A stretch of DNA of 64,000 nucleotides from Cumulibacter soli (lineage in GTDB: Bacteria > Actinomycetota > Actinomycetes > Mycobacteriales > Antricoccaceae): the NCBI RefSeq assembly GCF_004382795.1, contig NZ_SMSG01000003.1, positions 496,001 through 560,000 of the forward strand, in the 5' to 3' direction. The position numbers were made by a program, and so were the translations under genes. The notes under the pieces are model-generated. The model searched no databases. It saw nothing but the letters and a program-made list of their open reading frames with translations, and was not told where the DNA came from. Position 1 is the stretch's first letter. Each line of letters opens with the position of its first letter. Below are positions 8,944 through 16,428 of this stretch, one piece after another.

Positions 8944-9994
8944 GAACGTCCAGGAGATCCGCTCCGCGCTTCGCCCAATTCTCGCCGATCATTCCAGCCC
9001 GGACGAGGTGGTTGCCGCTGAATCGGCGGGATGGAACTCAACGCTATGGAGTGTGCTCTGTGAAGGTGGTTTCGCCACCATCTCGGTGCCGGAGCAGTAT
9101 GACGGTTCGGGTGGATCGATCGCCGATGCGTGCGCCGTCCTGCACGAGTTGGGCAGATCGGCGAGCTCGGTCCCGTTTGCTGAACATGCGCTGTTGGCCG
9201 GCTGGTTGCTGGCGATCGGGAAGCGCAGTCTCCCGGACGGCGTCCTGACGGTCATCGACGACCCTACCGAGCTACAGGTAGCGCGAACCGGTGACGCTTT
9301 CACTGTCACCGGCACCGCCCGACACGTCCCGTGGGCGAGCGTCAGCGCTGCGATCCTGGCGATCCTCGACATAGACGATCAGTCGACCGCAGTGTTGTTA
9401 CCGACTGAGGAGTTGCAACTCGATGAGCAAGTGAACCTTGCGCAGGAGCAGCGACGAACAGTTGTCTTGCACAATGTCGTCGTACCGGCGAAGAACACCT
9501 GGCCGGTGCCTGCGGACACCGCCGAACAGCTTCGGTTACGCGGCGCCTTGAGTCGAGCGGCTTTGATGGCCGGCGCTTTGGAACGGGCCACGGAACTGAC
9601 GGTGCGCTACACCGCGGAGCGGGAGCAGTTCGGTCGCCCCATCGGCCGTTTTCAGGCGGTAGAACGGCATGTCGTTCGACTGGCCGAAGCGGCGCAGCAG
9701 GCCGTTATGGCGGTCGCCGTGGCCGGGATCAACGCACATGAGGAGATCGACTTCTTCGACGCCGCCTCGGCAAAGATTGTCGTAGGCGAATGTGCGAGCA
9801 CCGGGACCGCGGCTGCTCATCAGGCGCATGGAGCGATCGGCATGACCAAGGAGTACGAACTTGGTCAATTATCGCGGCGACTGTGGTCCTGGCGCGACGA
9901 ATACGGCGATGAGCGCGAATGGGCGCGAAAGCTCGGCGCGCGTGTGAGTGACGCTGGCGCCGAGGCACTCTGGCCGCGAATCGCCACGGGCTGA
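8936..9994 (+). CDS. Acyl-CoA dehydrogenase partner subunit
   Basis: 352 residues from an ATG inside the end of the preceding gene (ATGTCTGA, 8-base overlap). It has the acyl-CoA dehydrogenase fold: GGFATISVPEQYDGSGGS near residue 40, ACAVLHELGRSASSVPFAEH, and the C-terminal helical domain REQFGRPIGRFQAVERHVVRL and HQAHGAIGMTKEYEL. The usual C-terminal GGTxE block is absent and ends instead in a Trp/Arg-rich stretch. Such partner subunits typically lack part of the FAD or catalytic site and depend on the paired subunit, which the overlap supports. Catalytic residue assignment was not attempted. Confidence 0.9.
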   Translation: MSENVQEIRSALRPILADHSSPDEVVAAESAGWNSTLWSVLCEGGFATISVPEQYDGSGGSIADACAVLHELGRSASSVPFAEHALLAGWLLAIGKRSLPDGVLTVIDDPTELQVARTGDAFTVTGTARHVPWASVSAAILAILDIDDQSTAVLLPTEELQLDEQVNLAQEQRRTVVLHNVVVPAKNTWPVPADTAEQLRLRGALSRAALMAGALERATELTVRYTAEREQFGRPIGRFQAVERHVVRLAEAAQQAVMAVAVAGINAHEEIDFFDAASAKIVVGECASTGTAAAHQAHGAIGMTKEYELGQLSRRLWSWRDEYGDEREWARKLGARVSDAGAEALWPRIATG

Positions 9995-10019
9995 GCGCCG
10001 TGCCGTACCGACACCGCGG

Positions 10020-10452
10020 CTACGACGGTAAGGCTGGCGGCTCCGCCGCATCTAGCAGGGCGGTGATCACGCTGGGCGTCGAGATCGCTCGTCCCTTGAG
10101 TCGCTTGAGCAACCAAGAACGACCCCACGATCAGCGCATGTACTGCCCCGGCAAGACGGCGTGGATCGGTCTTACTAATGACATCCCCGGCGCGTTGGCC
10201 GTGCTCAATGGCTCCCTCAAGGACATCGAGGAACTCTCTCAGCGCGTGCTCGATTTGCCCACGTAGCGCCTCAGAGGACGGTGCGAGTTCGCTGCTCACT
10301 TTCGCCGAAAGATCGCTGTACAAGAACGAGGATCCGACGAAGATCTCTTGGAGGTCAGCGTAATAGCCCGCGAGCTGCTCGGGCGCACTCAGGTCTTCGC
10401 GGGCCGTCCAGGACGCCAGGCGATTCCTGTGGAATGCGCCGTATCGATCGGC
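10020..10452 (-). pseudogene. Decayed TetR-family regulator, C-terminal remnant
   Basis: On the minus strand a ligand-domain-like sequence reads from 10452 (YGAFHRNRLASW, then LQEIFVGSSFLYSDLSAKV, LREFLDVLEGAIEHGQRAGD and RRLAGAVHALIVGSFLVAQ). It then needs a frameshift near 10085-10100 to continue as TPSVITALLDAAEPPALPS and stop at 10020-10022. Upstream, an in-frame TGA (10453-10455) interrupts it, and I could not recover a helix-turn-helix in any frame of 10453-10700. The end of a TetR protein is therefore left after loss of the DNA-binding half. It converges with the acyl-CoA dehydrogenase pair and may once have regulated it. Confidence 0.6.
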
Positions 10453-10710
10453 TCAGTAGTCGCTGGACGCCGGCATTGTCCAGTACGCGCTCGGTGTTAC
10501 GCAGCGAACGTATCACCGGGCGCGTACCGAGCTCGGCCGACTTTACGATGGCCTGCCCCTCGTATGCATCGCAACCTCTTTCGAGGCACCGAACCTGGCG
10601 CCCAAGTTCATCGCGCCAACTCCCAACGCCAGCGCGGCACCCAGCGAACAACCGTCGCATTAAACGACTCAGGAGAACCGCGAGATGTCAGTATTGTTGA
10701 GCAACTCGTT

Positions 10711-11256
10711 ATGCTGAGCGATATGAAACGCACTTCGCTGGCCGAGTGGCCGTGCTCCATCGCGCGCACGATGGACCTCATCGGCGACTGGTGGACGCCG
10801 CTTGTGCTCCGCGAAGCTTTTCACGGCGTACGGCGCTTTGACGACTTCCAGTCGTCCCTGAGACTGGCGCGCAACACTCTCAATACGCGGTTGCAGCGGC
10901 TCGTCGAGGACGGCTTGCTCGAACGCGTCCCCTATCAAGCCAAGCCACCACGATTCGATTACCTTCTTACTCCGAAGGGTCGCGATTTCTATCCGGTGTT
11001 GGCCGCCATCGGCGCGTGGGGCGACCGGTGGCTCTCCGACGAAGACGGTCCACCGATTACCGTACGCCACACTGCGTGCGATCACGAAACGCACGCAGTT
11101 GTGGTGTGCGAGCACTGTCGCGAGCCGCTGACGTCGCAGGACGTCGAATGGGAACTCGGTCCGGGGTTCCCGGACCGCCTTGTCGACCGTGACTACGTTC
11201 AGGCCCGTTACGGTCCCGACGCCAGGAAGCCCGGCACACCGTGGAACAACCAGTAA
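10711..11256 (+). CDS. HxlR-family transcriptional regulator with C-terminal zinc-ribbon-like tail
   Basis: 181 residues (ATG at 10723 also possible; neither start has a strong ribosome site). The HxlR winged helix is plain: WPCSIARTMDLIGDWWTPL, RRFDDFQSSLRLARNTLNTR and LVEDGLLERVPYQ, then YLLTPKGRDFYPVL. After about residue 110 comes an extra segment, ACDHETHAVVVCEHCREPL, with a Cys-X-His...Cys-X2-Cys arrangement that could bind zinc. HxlR proteins usually regulate neighbouring oxidoreductases or detoxification genes; no partner is clear here. The 3' end overlaps a convergent hypothetical gene by 49 bp. Confidence 0.86.
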   Translation: MLSDMKRTSLAEWPCSIARTMDLIGDWWTPLVLREAFHGVRRFDDFQSSLRLARNTLNTRLQRLVEDGLLERVPYQAKPPRFDYLLTPKGRDFYPVLAAIGAWGDRWLSDEDGPPITVRHTACDHETHAVVVCEHCREPLTSQDVEWELGPGFPDRLVDRDYVQARYGPDARKPGTPWNNQ

Positions 11257-11723
11257 CGGCCGCGATCAGTTTCGAGCCGCTTCCAATGCAGCGTGACTAC
11301 GTGACTAGCGGCGAGGATGACGTCATCGAGAGCCTTCGGTGGCGCCTTACCGGCGAGCAGATACCGACGAATTGCGCTGGCCGGCAAGTCGAGCATCGCG
11401 AAGGTCGCGGCCCGTCGATACGCGCATTTCGATCCGCCGTACCACCGTTCAGCGAACCCGAGAACCGCTGAATTGAGTTCGCGGTTGAGGTGGTCAAGTT
11501 CGTGTGCGAGGTCGTGTGGGACCTGGCGAATGAGCTGCTCGCGGCCATACGCGGCCAACACCTGCGCCTGCGCCAGGTCCGAGCGCGCCCAACGCGGGTA
11601 GCGCAGGGCCGTTTGCTCGAACGCGACTTGCAGATCCTGCTGCCGCAGCGCGTCTAGCGCACCAACCTGGCCCGCTCGTGCTGCGCGAATCCATAACCGT
11701 CGGCGAGGGCACTTCGCCATCAT
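11208..11723 (-). CDS. Hypothetical protein
   Basis: 171 residues, no family recognised. Arg/Ala/Leu-rich and probably helical, for example DLAQAQVLAAYGREQLIRQ, then HDLAHELDHLNRELNSAVLGF and SAIRRYLLAGKAPPKALDDV. No signal peptide or membrane helix. Start ambiguous (two adjacent ATGs at 11723 and 11720, no good ribosome site). It converges on and overlaps the HxlR gene by 49 bp, unusual but not prohibitive. Balanced composition favours a real gene, but this rests on coding appearance only. Confidence 0.5.
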   Translation of the reverse strand: MMAKCPRRRLWIRAARAGQVGALDALRQQDLQVAFEQTALRYPRWARSDLAQAQVLAAYGREQLIRQVPHDLAHELDHLNRELNSAVLGFAERWYGGSKCAYRRAATFAMLDLPASAIRRYLLAGKAPPKALDDVILAASHVVTLHWKRLETDRGRYWLFHGVPGFLASGP

Positions 11724-11809
11724 GCAGGCAGGGCCGCAGCTACCGGAGTCCTCTGATCAGGTCGGCCTACAGTGCTGTTGCGGCGTCGGCGGGTCGGATG
11801 TGTATCCGC

Positions 11810-12574
11810 TTATAGGCGTCCCAGCCGGGTGATGACCGGCCAGGTAACGCGCACAGCGCGCTCGGGTGGCCATAACCTCGGTGGCCATAACCTCGCAACA
11901 TCGGCTGCGAAGTAATCGAGCACGTCGCGCTGGTCGGCTTCGATCGCCCGCCGGGTGGCAGACCATGTCGATATATAGCCGAGAAGCTCCTCGCACTGCC
12001 AGGTGCGCTCGATCGTGAACTGCCTGTCGGTAGCGATCGGCGCGAACGGGAATTTCAGGTCTGCATACCCGGAGTCGACATGGCGGCGCTCCGGCGGCCA
12101 GTACGGGCCGATCTCGTCCCGATAGAACCGCGCGAAACGGTCGTTGATATCGCGATCGGCAATGCTTAGCACGCCGTAGCTGATCAAGGCCAGTACGGCG
12201 CCCTCGCGAGCGACCCTGCCCACCTCGTCGTAGAACCGATCGAGTTCGAACCAGTGCGCTGCCTGCGCGACCGTGACTAGATCCGTGCTGTCGTTGGCAA
12301 CGGGGAGGTTCTCGGCGGGCGCAGTCAGGTATCGCACGTTCTTACCCACAGTGGCGTGTTCCAGCTGGCTCTCACTGGGATCGACGCCGAGGACGTCGTC
12401 GAAGTAGTCCGCGAGTTGCACGGTCAGTTGTCCGGTCCCGCACCCTACGTCCAATGCCCGCTCGCGACCGACCGGCAGTGTCGCTAGATACGACGCGAGT
12501 TCGATCGGGTACGTCGGACGAAACCTCGTGTAGTCCTGCCCACCGTCGTCGAACCAGTTCTTCCGCCGACCCAT
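11810..12574 (-). CDS. SAM-dependent methyltransferase (class I)
   Basis: 254 residues. Motif I, ALDVGCGTGQLTVQLADYF, lies at about 40-58, the acidic motif II at VLGVDPSESQLEHA, and motif post-II in APAENLPVANDSTDLVTVAQ with AHWFELDRFYDEVGRV. These match the family of small-molecule methyltransferases annotated as trans-aconitate-like or UbiE-like. Substrate not predictable. Near the C-terminus a perfect 15-bp tandem duplication repeats the residues RLWPP. Upstream 12575-12789 is the shared region with the divergent TetR gene. Confidence 0.87.
   Translation of the reverse strand: MGRRKNWFDDGGQDYTRFRPTYPIELASYLATLPVGRERALDVGCGTGQLTVQLADYFDDVLGVDPSESQLEHATVGKNVRYLTAPAENLPVANDSTDLVTVAQAAHWFELDRFYDEVGRVAREGAVLALISYGVLSIADRDINDRFARFYRDEIGPYWPPERRHVDSGYADLKFPFAPIATDRQFTIERTWQCEELLGYISTWSATRRAIEADQRDVLDYFAADVARLWPPRLWPPERAVRVTWPVITRLGRL
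11865..11894. repeat. 15-bp tandem duplication inside the methyltransferase gene
   Basis: GGTGGCCATAACCTC occurs twice back to back (11865-11879 and 11880-11894). It adds five residues in frame (RLWPPRLWPP) and looks like recent replication slippage. Confidence 0.9.
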
Positions 12575-12745
12575 GTGACCCCCTGTCGCCGACCGCTCAC
12601 TCGGGCACCAACCGCCACATACCGACGCTACTCACCCAGCCGCAGTCTCATCGCACAACTGATTCTCCTTCGACATTAGTTCGACGGGACAGCCGGTGCG
12701 GTGTGCGTTCACATTGAGAAGCGGACCGGCACCTCTACCGGTCTC

Positions 12746-12775
12746 AGTACCTATGGTACTCAATACTTGAAGTAT
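12746..12775. promoter_or_regulatory. Two adjacent palindromes upstream of a TetR gene (candidate operators)
   Basis: AGTACC-TAT-GGTACT (12746-12760) and ATACTT-G-AAGTAT (12763-12775) are perfect inverted repeats with centres 16 bp apart, 14 to 44 bases before the TetR GTG. A third inverted repeat, GACCGG...CCGGTC, lies just before at 12723-12742. Spacing and sequence similarity (TACY..RGTA) suggest binding of two TetR dimers and autoregulation; binding is inferred. Confidence 0.55.
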
Positions 12776-12789
12776 GCTAGGTTCGGCTG

Positions 12790-13410
12790 GTGACCGATTC
12801 AGCCCGCCAACCAATCCCACGAACACCGCGTTCAGAGGTGCGCGCGAGACTCATCGCGTCGGCTTCGCGCGCATTCGCTGAAGAAGGCTACGTCGCCGCT
12901 AGGATCGACGAGATTGCTTACGCCGCTGGCTTCACCAAAGGCGCCATCTACTCAAACTTCGGTAGCAAACAGGGGCTATTTGCCGCAGTCCTCCAGGCAC
13001 GGGCAGACGACGAGTTACACCGTCTCCTCGAGGCCACCACCGGCAAACTCGACGTTGCGGAAACCGTCGGCGAAATCATCGCGGAAGAAGTCACCACCGA
13101 TACGGAGCGCGGGCGCTTATCACTCGAATTCGCCGCTCGTGCGGCACATGACGATGACGTGTCTATCGCGTGGACAGCGATGCGACGGCAGCAGCGGGCC
13201 ATCGCTGAACAGGCAATCATTGAGGTGGTAGAGCGCAACGGCCTGACGTTGACCGTCGAACCCGCCGACGCCACGTTGATCCTGCACTGCATTACTAACG
13301 GCCTCTCCATGGAGCACTTAGCCGATCCCGATCGTGTCGATAGCAACGCCATCCGCAAAGCAGTCGCAGCCACCGTCCGGAGCATCACTACTCGTGACAC
13401 CTCACCGTGA
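12790..13410 (+). CDS. TetR-family transcriptional regulator
   Basis: 206 residues from GTG. The helix-turn-helix spans about 15-65: RSEVRARLIASASRAFAEEGYV, then IDEIAYAAGFTKGAIYSNFGSK, a textbook AcrR/TetR signature. The ligand domain includes DTERGRLSLEFAARAAHDDD and VEPADATLILHCITNGLSME. The stop is 16 bp before the start of a lipoprotein gene that has its own ribosome site, so the two form a likely operon controlled by the palindromes just upstream. Confidence 0.92.
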   Translation: MTDSARQPIPRTPRSEVRARLIASASRAFAEEGYVAARIDEIAYAAGFTKGAIYSNFGSKQGLFAAVLQARADDELHRLLEATTGKLDVAETVGEIIAEEVTTDTERGRLSLEFAARAAHDDDVSIAWTAMRRQQRAIAEQAIIEVVERNGLTLTVEPADATLILHCITNGLSMEHLADPDRVDSNAIRKAVAATVRSITTRDTSP

Positions 13411-13426
13411 GTCCAGCGAGGTCCCC

Positions 13427-14167
13427 ATGCACGCAGGAATTCTGATCCCTCGGCCATACCGCCTGACGACGTTCATCGGGGTGATCGCCGTCACCTCCTT
13501 AGTCGGCTGCGGATCAGGTGGTGACGAGAAACGCGAATCCACTACGTTCGAGATTCCGAACGACGAAGTGACTATCTCGAAAGGCAGTGGCGATATCTAC
13601 ATCCGACCCGCCAATGTCGATCAACTCGAGGTCACCCGATGGTTCACGGGCAACAGCGACGATGCGATCTGGAAGATGTCGGCAGGCGAGCTCACTCTCG
13701 ATACCGATTGCGGGCCGTTCAGCGCTTGCGATATTCGCTATGAGGTCCGAGTGCCGGAGACGACCACCGTGACCTTATCCGGGGACAACGGTAACGTCAC
13801 CGCGGCTGGATTCAATACACCGTTCGCGGTGTCGACAGACAACGGTTCCATCCAGGTTTCCGACATGTCGGGCGACCTCACACTTAACAGCGCGAATGGC
13901 GATCAAACCGCCACAGGTGTCACCTCCCAGAACGTCACCGCCAACGCTGAAAGCGGCGCGATCGACCTCACGTTCGCCGAAGCGCCGTCCGACGTAGCAA
14001 TCACGACAGAGAATGGGTCGGTGACCCTGACGGTCCCCGATGTCGCCTACTCGGTTTCAACCATTACCGACAGCGGCGACATCGAGGACTCGCTCGCCAA
14101 CGACCCGAAGAGCGCCAAGACGCTCACGGTCTCCACCGAGAGCGGCAGCATCACTCTTTCGACCTAA
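13427..14167 (+). CDS. Secreted lipoprotein with DUF4097-like beta-repeat domain
   Basis: 246 residues from the ATG preceded by GCGAGG. A lipoprotein signal peptide occupies residues 1-27 with lipobox Leu25-Val-Gly-Cys28. The mature part is a repeated beta pattern, each unit bearing Gly-Asn/Ser-Gly turns: SKGSGDIYI, SGDNGNVTAAGF, STDNGSIQVSDM, NSANGDQTATGV, NAESGAIDLTF, TTENGSVTLTV, TDSGDIEDSL, STESGSITLST. This is typical of DUF4097/DUF4098 beta-helix-like proteins, whose function is unknown. Two cysteines in DCGPFSACDI may form a disulfide. Probably co-transcribed with the upstream TetR gene. Confidence 0.85.
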   Translation: MHAGILIPRPYRLTTFIGVIAVTSLVGCGSGGDEKRESTTFEIPNDEVTISKGSGDIYIRPANVDQLEVTRWFTGNSDDAIWKMSAGELTLDTDCGPFSACDIRYEVRVPETTTVTLSGDNGNVTAAGFNTPFAVSTDNGSIQVSDMSGDLTLNSANGDQTATGVTSQNVTANAESGAIDLTFAEAPSDVAITTENGSVTLTVPDVAYSVSTITDSGDIEDSLANDPKSAKTLTVSTESGSITLST

Positions 14168-14181
14168 CTGACAAACCGTGT

Positions 14182-14541
14182 TTCCAAATCGACGCGATCT
14201 ACGCGGACGGGCTCGACGATATCGAGGGCTTCAGCCATCTGATCCTCGTCTATGTCTTCGACCGCAGCACCGAGGTCACGCTACGGCCTGTTCCGCTGCT
14301 GGACGACGCGCCGCATCTTCGCGACCCGAAACCCGCGCAGACCTAATCGACTCGGTCTGACTGTGGTACGGCTATGCAAGTGAGAAGGAAACCTGCTGCA
14401 GGTAGGCGGTCTCGACCTGCTGGACAGCACGCCGATCGTCGATATCAAGCCTATGTGCCGCGGTTCGACGCCTTCCCCGACGCGTCCGAAGGATGGTTTG
14501 CCGGACGCGCCAACCGCCCGAAGCCGCAAGGCCGGGAATAA
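14182..14541 (+). pseudogene. trmO: Decayed tRNA-methyltransferase TrmO (TsaA-domain) remnant
   Basis: Read across three frames, the DNA gives a recognisable TsaA/TrmO sequence: FQIDAIYADGLDDIEGFSHL and ILVYVFDRSTEVTLRPVPLL, then (shifted) IFATRNPRRPNRLGLTVVRL, an in-frame TGA at 14381-14383, EGNLLQVGGLDLLDSTPIVD, then (shifted back near 14450) YVPRFDAFPDASEGWFAGRA and a stop at 14539-14541. Intact TrmO installs the N6-methyl on t6A in tRNA-Thr using SAM. The first ~50 residues are gone. The first lesion is explained by losing five bases between two CAT triplets, the last by one lost C. Confidence 0.8.
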
Positions 14542-14572
14542 CTCGCCACTACCCCAGGCGGTCGCGGACGGA

Positions 14573-15391
14573 TCAGCGACTATCACTCGCCGCCATCGTC
14601 TTACGTCGCCCGATCGGAATCATCAGCGGTCGTTGCGAGACCGGATCGGCAATGATGTGGCTTTCGAGGGCGAAAACTGCGCGCACCGTGTTCTCGGTCA
14701 GCACCTCGCGCGGGTCCCCGGCGGCGTGCACAGTGCCGTCAGCGATCGCGATGAGGTGATCGCAGTAGCGAGCAGCCATATTCAAGTCGTGCAGCACCAT
14801 CACGATGGTCACACCGCGGTCATGATTGAGATCGGTGAGCAGATCCAGCACCTCGACCTGATGCGCGACGTCCAGGAACGTGGTCGGCTCATCGAGCAGC
14901 AGGACGTCGGTTTGCTGAGCGAGCGCCATCGCGATCCACACCCGTTGCCGTTGGCCGCCGGACAACTCATCGACTGGCCGGTCAGCCAGGTGCACAACGC
15001 CAGTCGCATCCAGCGCGGCGGCAACCGCAAGGTCGTCTTCATGCTTCCAACGTGACAATAAACCCTGATGTGGATGGCGACCTCGGGCTACCAGGTCGGA
15101 GACGGTGATTCCTTCAGGCGCGATCGGCGACTGAGGCAGCAGTCCAAGTTGTCGCGCCAACTGCTTCGCCGGAAGTCGATGCACCGCCTTGCCATCGAGC
15201 AGCACCTGCCCGGACGCCGGCGACAGCAGCCGCGACATGGACCGCAGCAATGTCGACTTCCCGCAGGCGTTCGCACCGACGACTGCGGTGATCTTGCCCG
15301 GCGGGATGTGCAGCGTGAGATCGTCGATGACCGTGCGATCGTCGTACTTCAGCGTGAGATCTTCGGCGTTCAGCGTGTGCTCTGCGGTCAT
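14573..15391 (-). CDS. Ferric-siderophore ABC importer, ATP-binding protein
   Basis: 272 residues. Walker A is GANACGKST (about 38-46) with Ala where this family usually has Gly; signature LSGGQRQRVWIAMALAQ; Walker B VLLLDEPTTFLD; switch His in VLHDLNMAARYC. Closest in pattern to FecE/FepC-type ATPases that power vitamin B12 or ferric-siderophore uptake. The ATG overlaps the upstream permease by four bases. Last gene of the binding protein-permease-permease-ATPase operon. It converges on the trmO remnant, so nothing follows in the operon. Confidence 0.93.
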   Translation of the reverse strand: MTAEHTLNAEDLTLKYDDRTVIDDLTLHIPPGKITAVVGANACGKSTLLRSMSRLLSPASGQVLLDGKAVHRLPAKQLARQLGLLPQSPIAPEGITVSDLVARGRHPHQGLLSRWKHEDDLAVAAALDATGVVHLADRPVDELSGGQRQRVWIAMALAQQTDVLLLDEPTTFLDVAHQVEVLDLLTDLNHDRGVTIVMVLHDLNMAARYCDHLIAIADGTVHAAGDPREVLTENTVRAVFALESHIIADPVSQRPLMIPIGRRKTMAASDSR

Positions 15392-16428
15392 AGAGAACCT
15401 CCCGCGCGATAGGTGCGCACAATTAGGTAGATCAAGAAGGGGGCACCGAGGACGCCGGTCACGACGCCCACGGGATAGCGGACGCTCAGCAGGTTCTGTC
15501 CCACGAGATCAGCCGCCAACACCAGCAACGCACCCACGAGCGCGGCCGGGATCAACAGCGACTTACCCGGTCCCACGAGGCGTCCGGCAATCGGTCCGGA
15601 CAAGAACGCGACGAACGCGATCGGCCCGGATCCCGCTGTGGCGAAGGACAGCAACGTGACCGCCACGACGATCACAACCAGCCGCATTCGGCCCACGCGG
15701 ACCCCGAGCGCCTGCGAGGCATCGTCTCCCAACTGCGAGATGAATAGATCCCGAGACTGCGTACATAGCAGCGGAATGAGAACAACCATCGCGATCGCGA
15801 GCGGAACGATCTGGTCCCAGGACGCCCCGTTCAGTGATCCGGTAAGCCACCGCATCGCCTCTTGCAGGTCCCAGTCAGAGGCCTGCGACAGTATGTAAGA
15901 TATGGCGCTCTCGAGCATTGCCGCGACGCCGATGCCAATCAGGATCAGGCGACTGCCGAGAACGCTTCCCTTATACGCCAGGAAATACACCAGCAGTGCG
16001 ACGACTAGGCCACCGACGATGGCCGCAATTCCTACCTGCGACGGACCCCAAGCAAGGACAACGATCGCGAATGCTGCCGCCGCGCTCGCGCCGGCGCTGA
16101 TCCCGATGACATCGGGACTGGCCAGCGGGTTGCGCAGCATCGTCTGGAAGGCAACGCCAGCCATACCGAAGCAGAACCCAGCGAGCATTCCGAGGACAGC
16201 ACGTGGCAAACGCAGACGTCCTACCGAAAACGTGGCACCCTGCACCTGCTCGCCGAGTAACACACGCAGCACCTCGCCGGGCGGATAGAACGTGCGCCCC
16301 ACCATCAGCGAGAGCGCGAACGCGATGACCACCAGCAGCGCCAAGGACCCCACGACGAGCGCCATGCGCCGATTGCGTCGGCGTCGCTCGTCAGCGACGA
16401 TATCGGCGATCTGAACCAGATCGGTCAT
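15388..16428 (-). CDS. Ferric-siderophore ABC importer, FecCD-type permease 2
   Basis: 346 residues, about ten membrane helices after a basic N-terminus (ERRRRNRRMALVVGSLALLV). FecCD family signs: VGRLRLPRAVLGMLAGFCFGMAG, MLRNPLASPDVIGISAGAS, and the C-terminal GPIAFVAFLSGPIAGRLVGPGKSLL coupling region facing the ATPase. Forms a heterodimeric channel with the next upstream gene. Four-base ATGA overlaps at both ends show tight coupling. Confidence 0.93.
   Translation of the reverse strand: MTDLVQIADIVADERRRRNRRMALVVGSLALLVVIAFALSLMVGRTFYPPGEVLRVLLGEQVQGATFSVGRLRLPRAVLGMLAGFCFGMAGVAFQTMLRNPLASPDVIGISAGASAAAAFAIVVLAWGPSQVGIAAIVGGLVVALLVYFLAYKGSVLGSRLILIGIGVAAMLESAISYILSQASDWDLQEAMRWLTGSLNGASWDQIVPLAIAMVVLIPLLCTQSRDLFISQLGDDASQALGVRVGRMRLVVIVVAVTLLSFATAGSGPIAFVAFLSGPIAGRLVGPGKSLLIPAALVGALLVLAADLVGQNLLSVRYPVGVVTGVLGAPFLIYLIVRTYRAGGSL

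Noticed and set aside
10355-10660. Minus-strand open frame as the missing helix-turn-helix of the decayed TetR gene
   Set aside because: Its translation shows no TetR helix-turn-helix; only the C-terminal domain could be supported.
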